DNA from: an uncultured Hungatella sp.
GTDB lineage: Bacteria > Bacillota > Clostridia > Lachnospirales > Lachnospiraceae
NCBI GenBank assembly: GCA_947089145.1
Contig: CAMUJH010000002.1
Coordinates: forward strand, 90,146-154,145
Direction: 5' to 3'
Length of the DNA: 64,000 bases
The notes under the pieces: model-generated
What the model saw: only the letters and a program-made list of their open reading frames with translations
Told to the model about the DNA's origin: nothing
Databases searched by the model: none
Translations under genes and position numbers: made by a program
Shown here: one piece after another, positions 55,167 to 63,712 of the stretch
Layout of the letters: each line of letters starts with the position of its first letter
How positions within the stretch are numbered: position 1 is the stretch's first letter

Positions 55167-56882
55167 CTATAGTTCCTCCATCAATGTCCTGATCTCTTCC
55201 TCCAGATAGTCAGCCTCGTCCAGATCTTCTTCCATAACAGCCTTTTTTATCTGATAGATCAGATCCTCTAATTCCCGGGCAGCTTCATCCTGGCTCTCTC
55301 CCGTCTCCTGCCCCAGCTGCTTCATAATCTTTTCTGCACGCCGCACAGTCCCTCTGTAATCTCCTGCAAAGGGCGATGCCTTCCATTGGGTAACATCCGT
55401 CCGCTCCTCTTTCGCTCCCATCATATCAATGGATATGGACATCTCTTTTCCTGTGCTCACCAGAGTGGCGGATACCCCCAGCATCCCGTTTTGATTGTAG
55501 GAAAATGATACGTCAACAGATTCTTCCCCTGCCGGCGCCGCAGGAATCCCATCTACGGTAAATTTTCCTAAAAGATGGTTTCTGGAAGCAGTTCTGGATT
55601 CTCCCTGGTAAATTTCTATCTCCGCCGCACTCTGCCCCGGCGCCGCAGTATAGTAAACCTGGTGCCTGGTCACGGGAATCGTCACATTCCTGGGAATGAT
55701 CACGCTCATATAATCGTCGCTGTAATCGCTGAGGGTCCGGATTCCAAGAGTATAGGGATTCACATCCGTCATAATGATGCTGTTATCCGTATCAACGGTT
55801 CCTGCAATAATTCCTGCCTGAATCGCAGCGCCCATGGCGACACTGTAATCCGGATCAATTTCCCCTTTAGGCTGGGTTCCGAGAAATTCCTCTAAATCCC
55901 TGGAAACCAAAGGCACCCTGGTGGAGCCTCCCACCAAAAGCACCAGATCCAAATCCTCTTTCTCTATTTTTCCGTCATGGAGAACCACTTGGATAGGGTC
56001 ATGGGTCCGGCGGATCAGATCGCCTATAAGCTCTTCAAACTGGCTGCGGGTTATTGTCTCCTCCAATGCCAGAGGCACCCCGTCCTTTTCCGCCAGAAAC
56101 GGAATCCGAATGGTTTCCTCCTCTGAGCTGCTCAAGGCTGTCTTACATTTTTCCGCCTGCTCCTTCAGCCTGGCCATGGCATGGATATTTCCCTCCAGGC
56201 TTATCCCATGTTTCTCCTCAAAACGGCTGCGAAGCCATCTCACAAGCCGCTCGTCAAAATCCTTTCCTCCCAGCTGATTGTCGCCGCTGCTGGCTTTTAC
56301 CTCCAAAACCCCCTCAAACAACTCCAGAAGCGTCACGTCAAACGTCCCGCCTCCCAAGTCATAAATAAGGATATTGCTTTCCTCTTCCAGATGATCAATG
56401 CCATAACTTAACGCTGCCGCCGTAGGCTCATTGATAATCCGCTCTACTTCGAAGCCGGCCCTTTTTCCCGCTTCCACCACGTCCTGACGCTGTATATCAT
56501 CAAAATAAGCCGGCACGGAAATAACCGCCCGGTTAATATCCTCGTTCAAATACTGAGAAGCATACCTCTTCACATATTCCAAAAGCATGGCTGACAGTTC
56601 CACCGGCGAAAATGACTGGCGCCCCATAGCGATTTTTTCTTTTGTTCCCATCTTCCGCTTTACCTCAATGGCTGTCCGTTCCGGCGCCAAAACAAACTGC
56701 GCCTTTGCCTTGTCCCCCACAACCAGATTGCCGGATTCATCCACTCCTACGGCTGAGGGCGTCACGATACTGCCGGAAAACCCGCATATCATCTCTACTT
56801 TTCCGTCTTTAAAAATTGCTGCCTCCGTGGTAGCTGTTCCAAGGTCAATACCGATAATACTGCCTGTATTTGTATTCTCCAT
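55167..56882 (-). CDS. HscC-like Hsp70 family chaperone (locus B)
   Basis: 571 residues. The first phosphate loop is atypical (GIDLGTATTEAAIFKDG instead of GTTNS). The second phosphate motif [14 protein letters not shown] and adenosine motif VLLVGGSTRVP are intact. The linker is DVNPYTLGIRT. The beta domain is recognisable (YQGESRTASRN) and the helical lid is short and acidic, without EEVD. It is 51 bases after the GrpE-like gene and abuts the J-like gene. It differs clearly in sequence from the locus A Hsp70, so the two are not recent duplicates. Confidence 0.9.
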   Translation of the reverse strand: MENTNTGSIIGIDLGTATTEAAIFKDGKVEMICGFSGSIVTPSAVGVDESGNLVVGDKAKAQFVLAPERTAIEVKRKMGTKEKIAMGRQSFSPVELSAMLLEYVKRYASQYLNEDINRAVISVPAYFDDIQRQDVVEAGKRAGFEVERIINEPTAAALSYGIDHLEEESNILIYDLGGGTFDVTLLELFEGVLEVKASSGDNQLGGKDFDERLVRWLRSRFEEKHGISLEGNIHAMARLKEQAEKCKTALSSSEEETIRIPFLAEKDGVPLALEETITRSQFEELIGDLIRRTHDPIQVVLHDGKIEKEDLDLVLLVGGSTRVPLVSRDLEEFLGTQPKGEIDPDYSVAMGAAIQAGIIAGTVDTDNSIIMTDVNPYTLGIRTLSDYSDDYMSVIIPRNVTIPVTRHQVYYTAAPGQSAAEIEIYQGESRTASRNHLLGKFTVDGIPAAPAGEESVDVSFSYNQNGMLGVSATLVSTGKEMSISIDMMGAKEERTDVTQWKASPFAGDYRGTVRRAEKIMKQLGQETGESQDEAARELEDLIYQIKKAVMEEDLDEADYLEEEIRTLMEEL

Positions 56883-56933
56883 CCTGAAATTTTCTCCTCT
56901 GCGGTTTTATTAAAATTTTGTTTCTATCACGAA

Positions 56934-57632
56934 TCAGCCGCCTGACGCCGGCAGGCTGTCCTCACTGTTATTCAGCCTGTAAGCCGCAACCCTGGCTTTT
57001 CTTATTACACGGCCTCCCTGTATAAAGCCGCTGGAATACACCTGCGCTACAGTGCCTGCCTTTTCACCGTTTTCTGTCCCTACTGCAGACAGAACCTCAT
57101 GAATTTCATAATCCACCGTTTCCCCCTGGCACCCCACCTCTTCCAAACCGCAGGGACGCATAAGCTTTGCCCTCTCCTTAGCCATGGTGCAAAATTGCTG
57201 CTGCCATGCCTCCAGTTTTTCCCCTGTCATGGAACCATCTCCCTGAATCTGCCTTTCTAACAGTTCCATCTGCTCTCTGCAGCACATAATAAGCGAAAGA
57301 AGGGCCTGTTCCTTCTGACTGTTCTCCCGTCTTTCCTGTCTCAGCCTTTCCTCATGGCTGCGCTCATCCTGAATCTCCTCCAGCAAATCCTCAAAAGAGT
57401 CTGACTGGCGGCGTATCTGCCGTTCAAGCTCCTGCTGCCTCTTTGTCAGACTCTCAATCTGTTCTGCCGCCCCCTGCGCCAGCTCCCTCCATTGTTCCAT
57501 GGCCTCTGCTTCTTTTACATTCTGGCTGAAAACATTCTGCAGATTTTCTTTCACTTCCTTCAATCCTGTTTCCAGCTTCATAATTGCAAGATTATCTTCT
57601 TCAGTTCTGCGCCTTTTTCCAAAAAACAACAT
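56934..57632 (-). CDS. GrpE-like nucleotide exchange factor (locus B)
   Basis: 232 residues from the ATG at 57632 (GGAGGAACAGTC upstream). Residues 10-130 are a long charged coiled coil. The C-terminal 60 residues match the GrpE beta domain (EIHEVLSAVGTENGEKAGTVAQV, then GFIQGGRVIRKARVAAY). Canonical grpE would sit with dnaK and dnaJ, so this is a dedicated exchange factor for the locus B Hsp70. A promoter lies directly upstream. Confidence 0.82.
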   Translation of the reverse strand: MLFFGKRRRTEEDNLAIMKLETGLKEVKENLQNVFSQNVKEAEAMEQWRELAQGAAEQIESLTKRQQELERQIRRQSDSFEDLLEEIQDERSHEERLRQERRENSQKEQALLSLIMCCREQMELLERQIQGDGSMTGEKLEAWQQQFCTMAKERAKLMRPCGLEEVGCQGETVDYEIHEVLSAVGTENGEKAGTVAQVYSSGFIQGGRVIRKARVAAYRLNNSEDSLPASGG

Positions 57633-57663
57633 GACTGTTCCTCCAAATATCAGATCTTTTTCC

Positions 57664-57692
57664 AGTATATCATTAGATCCATAATTTCTCAA
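57664..57692 (-). promoter_or_regulatory. Promoter of Hsp70 locus B
   Basis: TTGAGA, 17 bp, TATACT on the minus strand, about 30 bases before the GrpE-like start. No CIRCE-type inverted repeat is visible. Confidence 0.65.
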
Positions 57693-57826
57693 TTCCCCGT
57701 TCACAAAATTTTCACAATCACATATCTTGTTATTTTCTTTTTTCGGATTCTGCCGATATACGTAATATAAAAGGTATTTTTTTGAGCTTTATAAAAGCAG
57801 AGTCTCAAGAAAGGAGGGCAAGATTT

Positions 57827-58582
57827 ATGAAAGTTACTGCAGCAAACTGGCAGACCGCCCATACTGCATCCCCCGCTTCCAGATCCGGCCAGAGCAGCAG
57901 GCAGAAAGCAGATACGGCTGCCAAATCCCGGAATACAGCAGGCACCGATGCTTTGGACGCCTCTCTGGCCTCTCCCTCAAAAGCAGGCCCGGACTCCAAA
58001 ACAAGGACTTCCTCAGCCGCCAAAGAGGCAGATCCCGATTCATCTCTTAAAATGGCATCCTCAGGGCCCAAAAATTCCGTAGGGGAGCTTGCCGCCATGC
58101 TGGCCCGCTCCGAAACCCTGATGGATGTCCAGCAGGTCTTCTCAAAAGCCATGAGGGCTTTGGCTGATCTGAAGATGGGCGCCATGGTCAGCGAGGGCAA
58201 GGATGCAAAAAAATACGCACAGCAGATTAAGCGCATGGAAAAACTGATCAAGCGCATTCAGAAGAAGCTGAAACACTTGGCAAAAGAGGAGCGCATGGAA
58301 GAGCAGGCAAAAAAGGCTGCAAAGAAAGAGGAGCTGGAGAAAGAGAAACAGATCCGCCAGGAATTGGAGGCCAGAAGGAAGAAACGCCACAGAGAGGAAA
58401 AGGAATATGCTTTAAAGGAGCTGGCACAAGACGGGAAGACGGCTGTGAATGAAACGGTTTCCTCCATGTTAAGCGCATCATCGCCTGCGCAGGATCTGTC
58501 CTCGCTGACAGAAATCAGCGGTGACCTCATGTCCGGAGACTTTTCCGGGGTGGATCTGGGTGGGCTTGATATTATGGCATAG
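57827..58582 (+). CDS. Coiled-coil protein of unknown function, divergent from Hsp70 locus B
   Basis: 251 residues, GGAGG nine bases upstream. The first 85 are Ser/Ala/Lys-rich and disordered. Residues 85-125 contain SVGELAAMLARSETLMDVQQVFSKAMRALADLKMG. A long, highly charged coiled coil follows (about 130-205), then a Ser-rich tail ending VDLGGLDIMA. There is no signal peptide or membrane segment. I do not recognise it. It shares a 195-base divergent control region with the chaperone operon. Confidence 0.75.
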   Translation: MKVTAANWQTAHTASPASRSGQSSRQKADTAAKSRNTAGTDALDASLASPSKAGPDSKTRTSSAAKEADPDSSLKMASSGPKNSVGELAAMLARSETLMDVQQVFSKAMRALADLKMGAMVSEGKDAKKYAQQIKRMEKLIKRIQKKLKHLAKEERMEEQAKKAAKKEELEKEKQIRQELEARRKKRHREEKEYALKELAQDGKTAVNETVSSMLSASSPAQDLSSLTEISGDLMSGDFSGVDLGGLDIMA

Positions 58583-58691
58583 CAAGACAGCCTGAACAGT
58601 CATGGGCCATAGGATAATCATAAAAAAATTTATGCCAGCCACTGTTCAAAACGAGTTTTTTCGTGTATAATACAATGGCTGGCACATATTA

Positions 58692-58760
58692 GGAGACGTA
58701 GCAAAGCGGCCGTAACACGGCGCACTCGAAAACGAGTGACCGCTTTGAAGACACTTCTCC
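58692..58760 (+). pseudogene. tRNA-Ser remnant lacking the T-arm
   Basis: The acceptor strand GGAGACG, D-arm GCAAAGCGGCCGTAACACGGC and anticodon-like CACTCGAAAACGAGTG resemble the intact tRNA-Ser(CGA) 190 bases downstream. The variable arm ends GACAC, and TTCTCC, the 3' acceptor strand, follows directly. The GTGGGTTCGAATCCCAC T-arm is missing, as if lost between CAC repeats. A tRNA-type terminator (GCCCTTGATTTTTCGGGGTTTTT) follows, and a TATAAT lies upstream. Confidence 0.65.
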
Positions 58761-58883
58761 AGAAGCCCTTGATTTTTCGGGGTTTTTGCGGTATTATTTA
58801 TAACTGAAATCACCTTAGTTCTCTCCATCAGCTCTCTCCGTTTTCCAGAGGTCTTTAGGGGGCTGATGCTGCAGATATGACAC

Positions 58884-58974
58884 GGAGAGTTATCGAAGCG
58901 GTCATAACGAGCTGCACTCGAAATGCAGTTGTCCTTTACAGGGCACGTGGGTTCGAATCCCACACTCTCCGCCA
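58884..58974 (+). tRNA. tRNA-Ser(CGA)
   Basis: 91 bases including encoded CCA. Acceptor GGAGAGT pairs with ACTCTCC. The anticodon arm is CTGCA-CTCGAAA-TGCAG with anticodon CGA. There is a long variable arm (GTCC...GGGC) as expected for serine, and T-arm GTGGGTTCGAATCCCAC. Discriminator base G. It reads UCG codons. The change to AT-rich accessory genes begins just after it. Confidence 0.96.
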
Positions 58975-58985
58975 GAAAATCCGGT

Positions 58986-59018
58986 CCACAAGCGGTTTTG
59001 CCGCTTGTGGGCTTTTTT
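58986..59018 (+). terminator. Terminator of the tRNA-Ser gene
   Basis: Perfect 10-bp stem CCACAAGCGG / CCGCTTGTGG with loop TTTTG, then GCTTTTTT. Confidence 0.88.
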
Positions 59019-59078
59019 GATTTTACCGCTCTTTCGGGAAGTATACTCTTAGCTCTCTCCTAATACTTGTCGTATAAA

Positions 59079-60090
59079 TCAATCCACTTCCATGTCTTCA
59101 ATTTTTTTAATCTTACCATTCTCCAACACCTGATATTCCCGCCTTAATTCCTGTAACAGCTCTTCCTCACTCGGCAAATATAATTTATACTTCGATGCAA
59201 AAATCTGTGTCTCATTCTCTGGTAATGTAAACCTAACCACCGATTCGCTCTTATCCGCACACAACACAATTCCAATCGGCGGATTGTCTCCCTCATTCAT
59301 CAGTTCCCGCTCATAGTAATGAACATACATCTGCATCTGACCTAAGTCTTGATGGGTTAAGTCTCCGACTTTTAAATCAATCAGTACAAAACACTTCAAG
59401 ATATAATTATAAAATACAAGGTCAATCCAGAAATGGCGTCCATCAAAGGTGATTCTCTTCTGTCTGGCGACAAAGGAAAATCCTCTGCCAAGTTCTAACA
59501 GAAACTTCTGCAAGTGGGTAATTAAAGCCTGTTCCAAGTCGCTCTCATAGAAGTCATCATTCGGATTCAACCCAAGAAATTCAAGTACATAAGGGTCACG
59601 GATAATATCTTCGGGCGTTTTCACTGCTTCTGATGTCTGAATCTCAGCAGCAACCTTTTCTTTATTTTTACTGGACAACAGCCTTTCATAGAAAAAAGTA
59701 TTTATCTGACGTTCAAGCTGTCTGGTACTCCACCCGGATTTTACTGCTTCCTGCATATAAAATTCCCTTGCATTGTCATTTTCCACACGCATCAAAAGGC
59801 GATAGTGCGTCCAACTCAATTCGCTACGCAGTGCGTAGCCATTTGGAAATGTCAAATAAAACTGCCGCATGTTTTTCAAATTTGCAACAGTAAATCCTTT
59901 TCCAAAATCATGCGTCATCTGCTTGGAAAGTTCTTTCAGAAGTCCTGCGCCATATTCCGCCCTGCTCTTCTATAATGGATTTGCCAATATTCCAATATGC
60001 TTCCACCATTGCAAAATTAGCAGTCTGCTAAACCTTGTTTCTTGCAGAAAGCAATATATTTCCTATTTCATTATAAAAGTTCTGATTCAC
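59079..60090 (-). pseudogene. DUF1016 (PDDEXK/YhcG-type) nuclease, N-terminus broken
   Basis: The C-terminal 279 codons (59079-59918) are intact and carry the PDDEXK core: FDGRHFWIDLVFYN and FVLIDLKVG. The N-terminal region is still readable from a GTG at 60090 (NQNFYNEIGNILLSARNKV) but has a TAG in frame at 60028-60030 and a frameshift near 59950-59962, after which KELSKQMTHDFGKG resumes the family sequence. A shortened protein could start at the ATG of MTHDFGKG. Family members are nucleases often found in mobile or defence contexts. The 330 bases upstream of it (60091-60420) hold only an anonymous 50-codon open frame and the ydeI terminator. Confidence 0.75.
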
Positions 60091-60284
60091 CTACAAGTTC
60101 CCCCTTTGACAATATATTTACGAAAATCCTTTTATGATTCTTTTCGGTCATCCCTTTAACCACTCTTGCAATGGTAGAATTATCTACATATGCTTTAGCA
60201 GAGACTGCCTTTCGATTTTCGTTATCTGGATACTATTATAGTTCATTTTTCCCCATCTCACAATGCAAAAGCAACACAAACTTC

Positions 60285-60328
60285 AAAAAACAGCAGCCCC
60301 GCTCATCCTCCAGAGATAAGCAGGGCTG
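60285..60328 (-). terminator. Terminator of the YdeI-like gene
   Basis: CAGCCCTGCT, a 15-base loop and AGCGGGGCTG on the minus strand, then CTGTTTTTT, about 95 bases after the stop. Confidence 0.7.
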
Positions 60329-60420
60329 AAACTCTCGCTTTTTATAGAATTCGATTTTCGGACAATTCCCCATGCAGTTTTTTAAGTTGCTCATTAAATT
60401 TCTTATGCTTCTCTGACCGG

Positions 60421-60984
60421 TTACATAGGTTTTAGATTTTTGTTAAGTCTATCCACCATCCACGCAATCCTTTTTTCCCGTCCTGCGTCCGTCTTTGCAT
60501 CAAAGAACGCCCTTGTATAAGTTTTCTTCACCGATAAAGGCATCGCCTGAAAATTTGTGTAGGCTGGCTCATAGCTTTCCAATATCGCAGAAAGCTGTGC
60601 AATCTGCTCTTCCGTAATAACCGCCAGCGGATTTACCGCATCCCATTGGCCGTTCTTTTTGGCATCCTCTATTTTCTTTCTGCCATGATCAGTCATACGC
60701 CCCTGCTCTTCAAGCCTTTTGGCTAATTCCTTGTTTTTGTCCGACCACTTGCTTTTCTCCCTGCGCATCGAAAAATACTTTTTATAAGTTTTCTCGTCAA
60801 TCTTTTCCATCTGGCCGTCAATCCATCCAAAGCAGAGCGCTTCTTCCAGCGCTTCTCCCGCCTTTATTGTTTTCGGTCCGCCAGCCTTGCCAAACAAAAC
60901 CCAAATACCGGCACTTGAAAGGCAGTTATCATAGAGCCATTTTCTAAATTCATCTCTGCTCCCAAATTCCATTATATCGCTCAT
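60421..60984 (-). CDS. YdeI/OmpD-associated family protein
   Basis: 187 residues. SSAGIWVLFGKAGGPKTI, ALCFGWIDGQ and YFSMRREKSKWSDKNKELAKRL are characteristic of the YdeI family (bacteriocin-protection/OmpD-associated). Length is normal, and GAGGTGG precedes the ATG. It is a cytosolic protein whose biochemical role is not settled. It stands alone between a decayed nuclease and the complete palindromic repeat. Confidence 0.88.
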   Translation of the reverse strand: MSDIMEFGSRDEFRKWLYDNCLSSAGIWVLFGKAGGPKTIKAGEALEEALCFGWIDGQMEKIDEKTYKKYFSMRREKSKWSDKNKELAKRLEEQGRMTDHGRKKIEDAKKNGQWDAVNPLAVITEEQIAQLSAILESYEPAYTNFQAMPLSVKKTYTRAFFDAKTDAGREKRIAWMVDRLNKNLKPM

Positions 60985-61060
60985 TACATGCCACCTCTTT
61001 CCTATGTCTTATCCGCCTGCTTAATCGCTGATATTAATACATCCCTGTCATATTTTCCAT

Positions 61061-61225
61061 CTAGTACATCATTGCATTAATAACTGAGTAATAGTGCTTG
61101 ATATCTGCGTCAGGTGTGCGTCTGCGAAGCGACGGTGTAGTGGACCCTACATCTAGCTTCGCAGACGTGCTCCTGGCGTAGAGAGCGAGTACTATTGCTT
61201 AGGAATTAATGCAATGATGTACTAG
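61061..61225. repeat. Dispersed palindromic repeat, copy 2 (complete, 165 bp)
   Basis: The ends are a perfect 21-base inverted repeat: CTAGTACATCATTGCATTAAT on the left and its complement on the right. The whole element folds back on itself, including the 27-base inner stem (TCTGCG...GCGAAGC) and a small apical stem (GTGTAG/CTACAT). Bases 61094-61225 match 18931-19062 at 131 of 132 positions. There is no open frame, and no convincing target duplication beyond the CTAG that is part of the ends. It resembles a non-autonomous MITE or a REP-like element. Confidence 0.88.
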
Positions 61226-61252
61226 AGCGTGTTTGAAAATTCATTCCCGCCG

Positions 61253-61510
61253 TCAGCCCTTCAAAAAATCGCTGAACTCCTTCAACTCAGTTTTCCTGCT
61301 CTCAGAAAGACTGTTGAACTCCACATTACAGACCGCACCCTCCAGCGCATACAAATGAACCAGGCAGACATTCGGATACCTTCCCTTCACCTTCAGGAAA
61401 GCCTGCTCCGCTCCCAGACGGATCAATTCCTCCGCCGAACCAATCCCCACGGAATCCAGCTTCTTTGCCATCTCCTTACCAATATTCATCATAGATGTTA
61501 ATTCCGCCAT
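61253..61510 (-). CDS. TfoX/Sxy C-terminal domain protein
   Basis: 85 residues corresponding to the TfoX C-terminal helix-hairpin-helix domain alone (MMNIGKEMAKKLDSVGI, GSAEELIRLGAEQAFLKVK, VCLVHLYALEGAV). Full TfoX proteins have an additional N-terminal domain, but single-domain forms are common in Firmicutes. GGGGG precedes the ATG. Function outside competence regulation is unclear. Confidence 0.87.
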   Translation of the reverse strand: MAELTSMMNIGKEMAKKLDSVGIGSAEELIRLGAEQAFLKVKGRYPNVCLVHLYALEGAVCNVEFNSLSESRKTELKEFSDFLKG

Positions 61511-61572
61511 GGTTTCCCCCTATTTCTTTAACCGTCGGTTTTCAGTTTTCTAACCTTTCAGCAAATTGGAAT

Positions 61573-62010
61573 TTAGCGTTCGCTCATATATTGTTTTATT
61601 TCATCAGAAGTCAATTTTCGTACTTCTGTATGTGGATATTCTTTATACTCTCCAATATTAAACACAGGTGTCATTTGTTTGCATTTCTTGTCTTTATTCT
61701 TTTTCAAGAATAGATGTAAATCCTCATTCCCGGCGAATATTTTATAAGATACTCTGCCTTTACTGTTCTCTATCTCATAAATACCACATGAACTATTCGT
61801 TGTATAATCGGCTGTTCGCAAATAAAGTTTTGCAATTTCCAATGACTTAAAAGGAAAATTCCATCTTTGTAATCCTCTGTTTTGATCATATTCAATACAA
61901 ATGCAACGTCCACAAGTTCCACAAATATATTGAGTGTGGTTTTCTAAGCATTCCAAGGGATTTAGTAATGGCGTTATTCTATTTTCTTCAGAGTAACATT
62001 CTTCACACAT
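61573..62010 (-). CDS. Small zinc-ribbon-like protein of unknown function
   Basis: 145 residues. The N-terminal cysteines CEEC and CGTCGRC (residues 2-37) suggest a zinc site, followed by a mixed domain (LQRWNFPFKSLEIAKLYLRTADY, SYKIFAGNEDLHLFLKKNKDK). No signal peptide. It is AT-richer than the core genes. I do not recognise a named family. Confidence 0.72.
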   Translation of the reverse strand: MCEECYSEENRITPLLNPLECLENHTQYICGTCGRCICIEYDQNRGLQRWNFPFKSLEIAKLYLRTADYTTNSSCGIYEIENSKGRVSYKIFAGNEDLHLFLKKNKDKKCKQMTPVFNIGEYKEYPHTEVRKLTSDEIKQYMSER

Positions 62011-62056
62011 TTTTCTTTTCGCTCCTTATCAAATTCCAATTAATATTTCTAATATA

Positions 62057-62431
62057 TCATCGTTTTCCGGTCTTAATAAATTCAATCAGCTTTTCCACAT
62101 CTTCAAAATCATCATAATCGCCAATAATTCCTTTACGATGATATAGGATTCCTCTTTTTTCATTTTCTTCAAGACAGTCAAGAAGTTTCTCTATCCCATA
62201 TCTTTTTATAAACAATGTAAAACCATATGGCTTGATTTTGTCCAGTAATCCCCTTTTGCAATCCTTTTCACAAGCATAACAGCCTAGGAATCCCTTTTCG
62301 ATGGAGCATTTTCTATTTTCGCATTGGGCATAATCAGGACAGTTATCCGAATAACAGCCATTGCATTTTACATTTTCGGAACACAGACAACAAGCAAGTC
62401 CACATCTTGCGATTCCCAATTCTCGTTTCAT
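62057..62431 (-). CDS. DUF3795 cysteine-rich protein
   Basis: 124 residues. The cysteine pattern CGLACCLCSENVKCNGCYSDNCPDYAQC near the N-terminus is typical of DUF3795 and probably binds metal. The C-terminal half is helical (YGIEKLLDCLEENEKRG). Function is unknown. GGGAAGG precedes the ATG. The gene is AT-rich. Confidence 0.83.
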   Translation of the reverse strand: MKRELGIARCGLACCLCSENVKCNGCYSDNCPDYAQCENRKCSIEKGFLGCYACEKDCKRGLLDKIKPYGFTLFIKRYGIEKLLDCLEENEKRGILYHRKGIIGDYDDFEDVEKLIEFIKTGKR

Positions 62432-62507
62432 TATTTTACCTTCCCCAAATTCAAATTTTATGTTTGTTACAACTTCCCGACAAACTGGAAGTGATCACTC
62501 GTTCTCT

Positions 62508-62823
62508 TTATAATATGAATTTTGCGATTTGACCATGTTGAGGATGGCCTATTTCCAACACATATTGCATCAATGTTCCATGACACACAACAATAACCAG
62601 ACTATAATTTCTATATCGTTCCAACACCGACATAACACGTTTTTTCATTTGGTCGGCAGATTCCCATACACACATGTTCCCCGTCGGATGGCACCCGTTA
62701 TTTTCTGTCAGGTATCTATAATTTTTCTCGGCCTCTTCGTCAGACAAATATTCATATGTGACGCTATCTGCCAGCCATAGTGGTATCCATTTCGCCGTGA
62801 CGTATAAAATAAAAAGTTGTCAT
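62508..62823 (-). pseudogene. Histidine phosphatase (phosphoglycerate mutase-like), internally deleted and frameshifted
   Basis: From the ATG at 62823 (GGGAG seven bases upstream) the frame gives MTTFYFIRHGEMD, the catalytic RHG motif. It then jumps, with a change of frame near 62782, to WLADSVTYEYLSDEEAEKNY and on to the second catalytic histidine in VVCHGTLMQ. About 60 residues of the middle are missing. The 79-codon piece 62508-62747 is the intact 3' remnant. Confidence 0.72.
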
Positions 62824-63044
62824 TTTAGCGCTCCCATTCAAATCTTCAAATTTGGATTTATATATAATATACCATAGTTTTTACAATTCAAAAAGCAGAA
62901 TTTTTATTCATTATATTTAAGGCGGAACATAAAATCGTATTGGCATGTAAATATAAAATATTTTTATGCTATAGTTTTTAGCATGTTGTATCATTTTGGT
63001 GCGTCCCCTTACCAGTATGGACGTTAAGTTATGAAAGGTTTGTT

Positions 63045-63190
63045 TTACCTGTCTGGTCTGTCCGGCTTTGAGTTTCGTGGAATGGAAGCTGCTGTGCCAT
63101 CCACTGCCAAAAGCCAAAATCCCCGGAACGTCTCACTGTCAACGCACTCCCATTGAACCCCATGAAAATATCGCGGAACACAAAAGAAAG
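63045..63190 (-). pseudogene. IS4-type transposase fragment
   Basis: A short stretch translates to ETFRGFWLLAVDGTAASIPRN, which resembles the DDE-domain start of IS4-family transposases (FRGYRLLAVDGS...). No terminal repeats or remaining catalytic residues are found, so this is a small remnant. The rest of the 411-base gap 62824-63234 is AT-rich and shows no gene. Confidence 0.45.
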
Positions 63191-63234
63191 GCACCTCCGA
63201 AGAGATGCCCCATGACAGCCCCATATGCCGCCTT

Positions 63235-63585
63235 TTATTTACGCAGTATCTTATCCATGGACTTTCCTCTGGCAAGCTCGTCAACCAGCTTGTCCAGATA
63301 ACGGATCTCCCGCATCAGAGGATCTTCAATTTCCTCCACTCTGACACCACAGACCACGCCCTTGATCAACCTCCTGTTTTCATTGGGTTTTGGGGCATCC
63401 CGGAAGAAATCCCCATAAGGCATCGGCCTTTCCAGCATCCCCTCCAGTTCCGGCTGGCTGTACCCTGTAAGCCAGCGGATCACCTGGTCAACCTCCTGCC
63501 TTGTCCGCCCCTTCCTCTCCGCCTTATTTAAAAGCAGATGATAGACCTTTGAAAAATCCATTTGATATATCTTCTCATTTCCCAT
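63235..63585 (-). CDS. DUF2200 family protein
   Basis: 116 residues from the ATG at 63585 (GGGGG eight bases upstream). [26 protein letters not shown] and [17 protein letters not shown] are characteristic of DUF2200, small cytosolic proteins of unknown function. The longer frame to 63651 has no better start. GC is close to that of the core genes. Confidence 0.87.
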   Translation of the reverse strand: MGNEKIYQMDFSKVYHLLLNKAERKGRTRQEVDQVIRWLTGYSQPELEGMLERPMPYGDFFRDAPKPNENRRLIKGVVCGVRVEEIEDPLMREIRYLDKLVDELARGKSMDKILRK

Positions 63586-63712
63586 AAAATACACCCCCTG
63601 CTCCATATTTCCGACAACCCTGATCCCCGGCATATTCCGGTCTGCTGGCACAAACCGCCCGCAAGCGCTCCGCTGTCTGCCCGTATCGCCGCTTAAAAAA
63701 CAGCGGTTCCAT

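Noticed and set aside
58646-58963. 105-codon minus-strand open frame beginning MGFEPTC
   Set aside because: It is the antisense of the tRNA-Ser gene and its remnant; the GFEPT start is the well-known artefact of reading a T-arm backwards.
60076-60230. 50-codon minus-strand open frame (AYVDNSTIARVVKGMTEKNH)
   Set aside because: It reads like protein but has no start, ribosome site or recognised family, and overlaps the broken DUF1016 start; at most a gene remnant.
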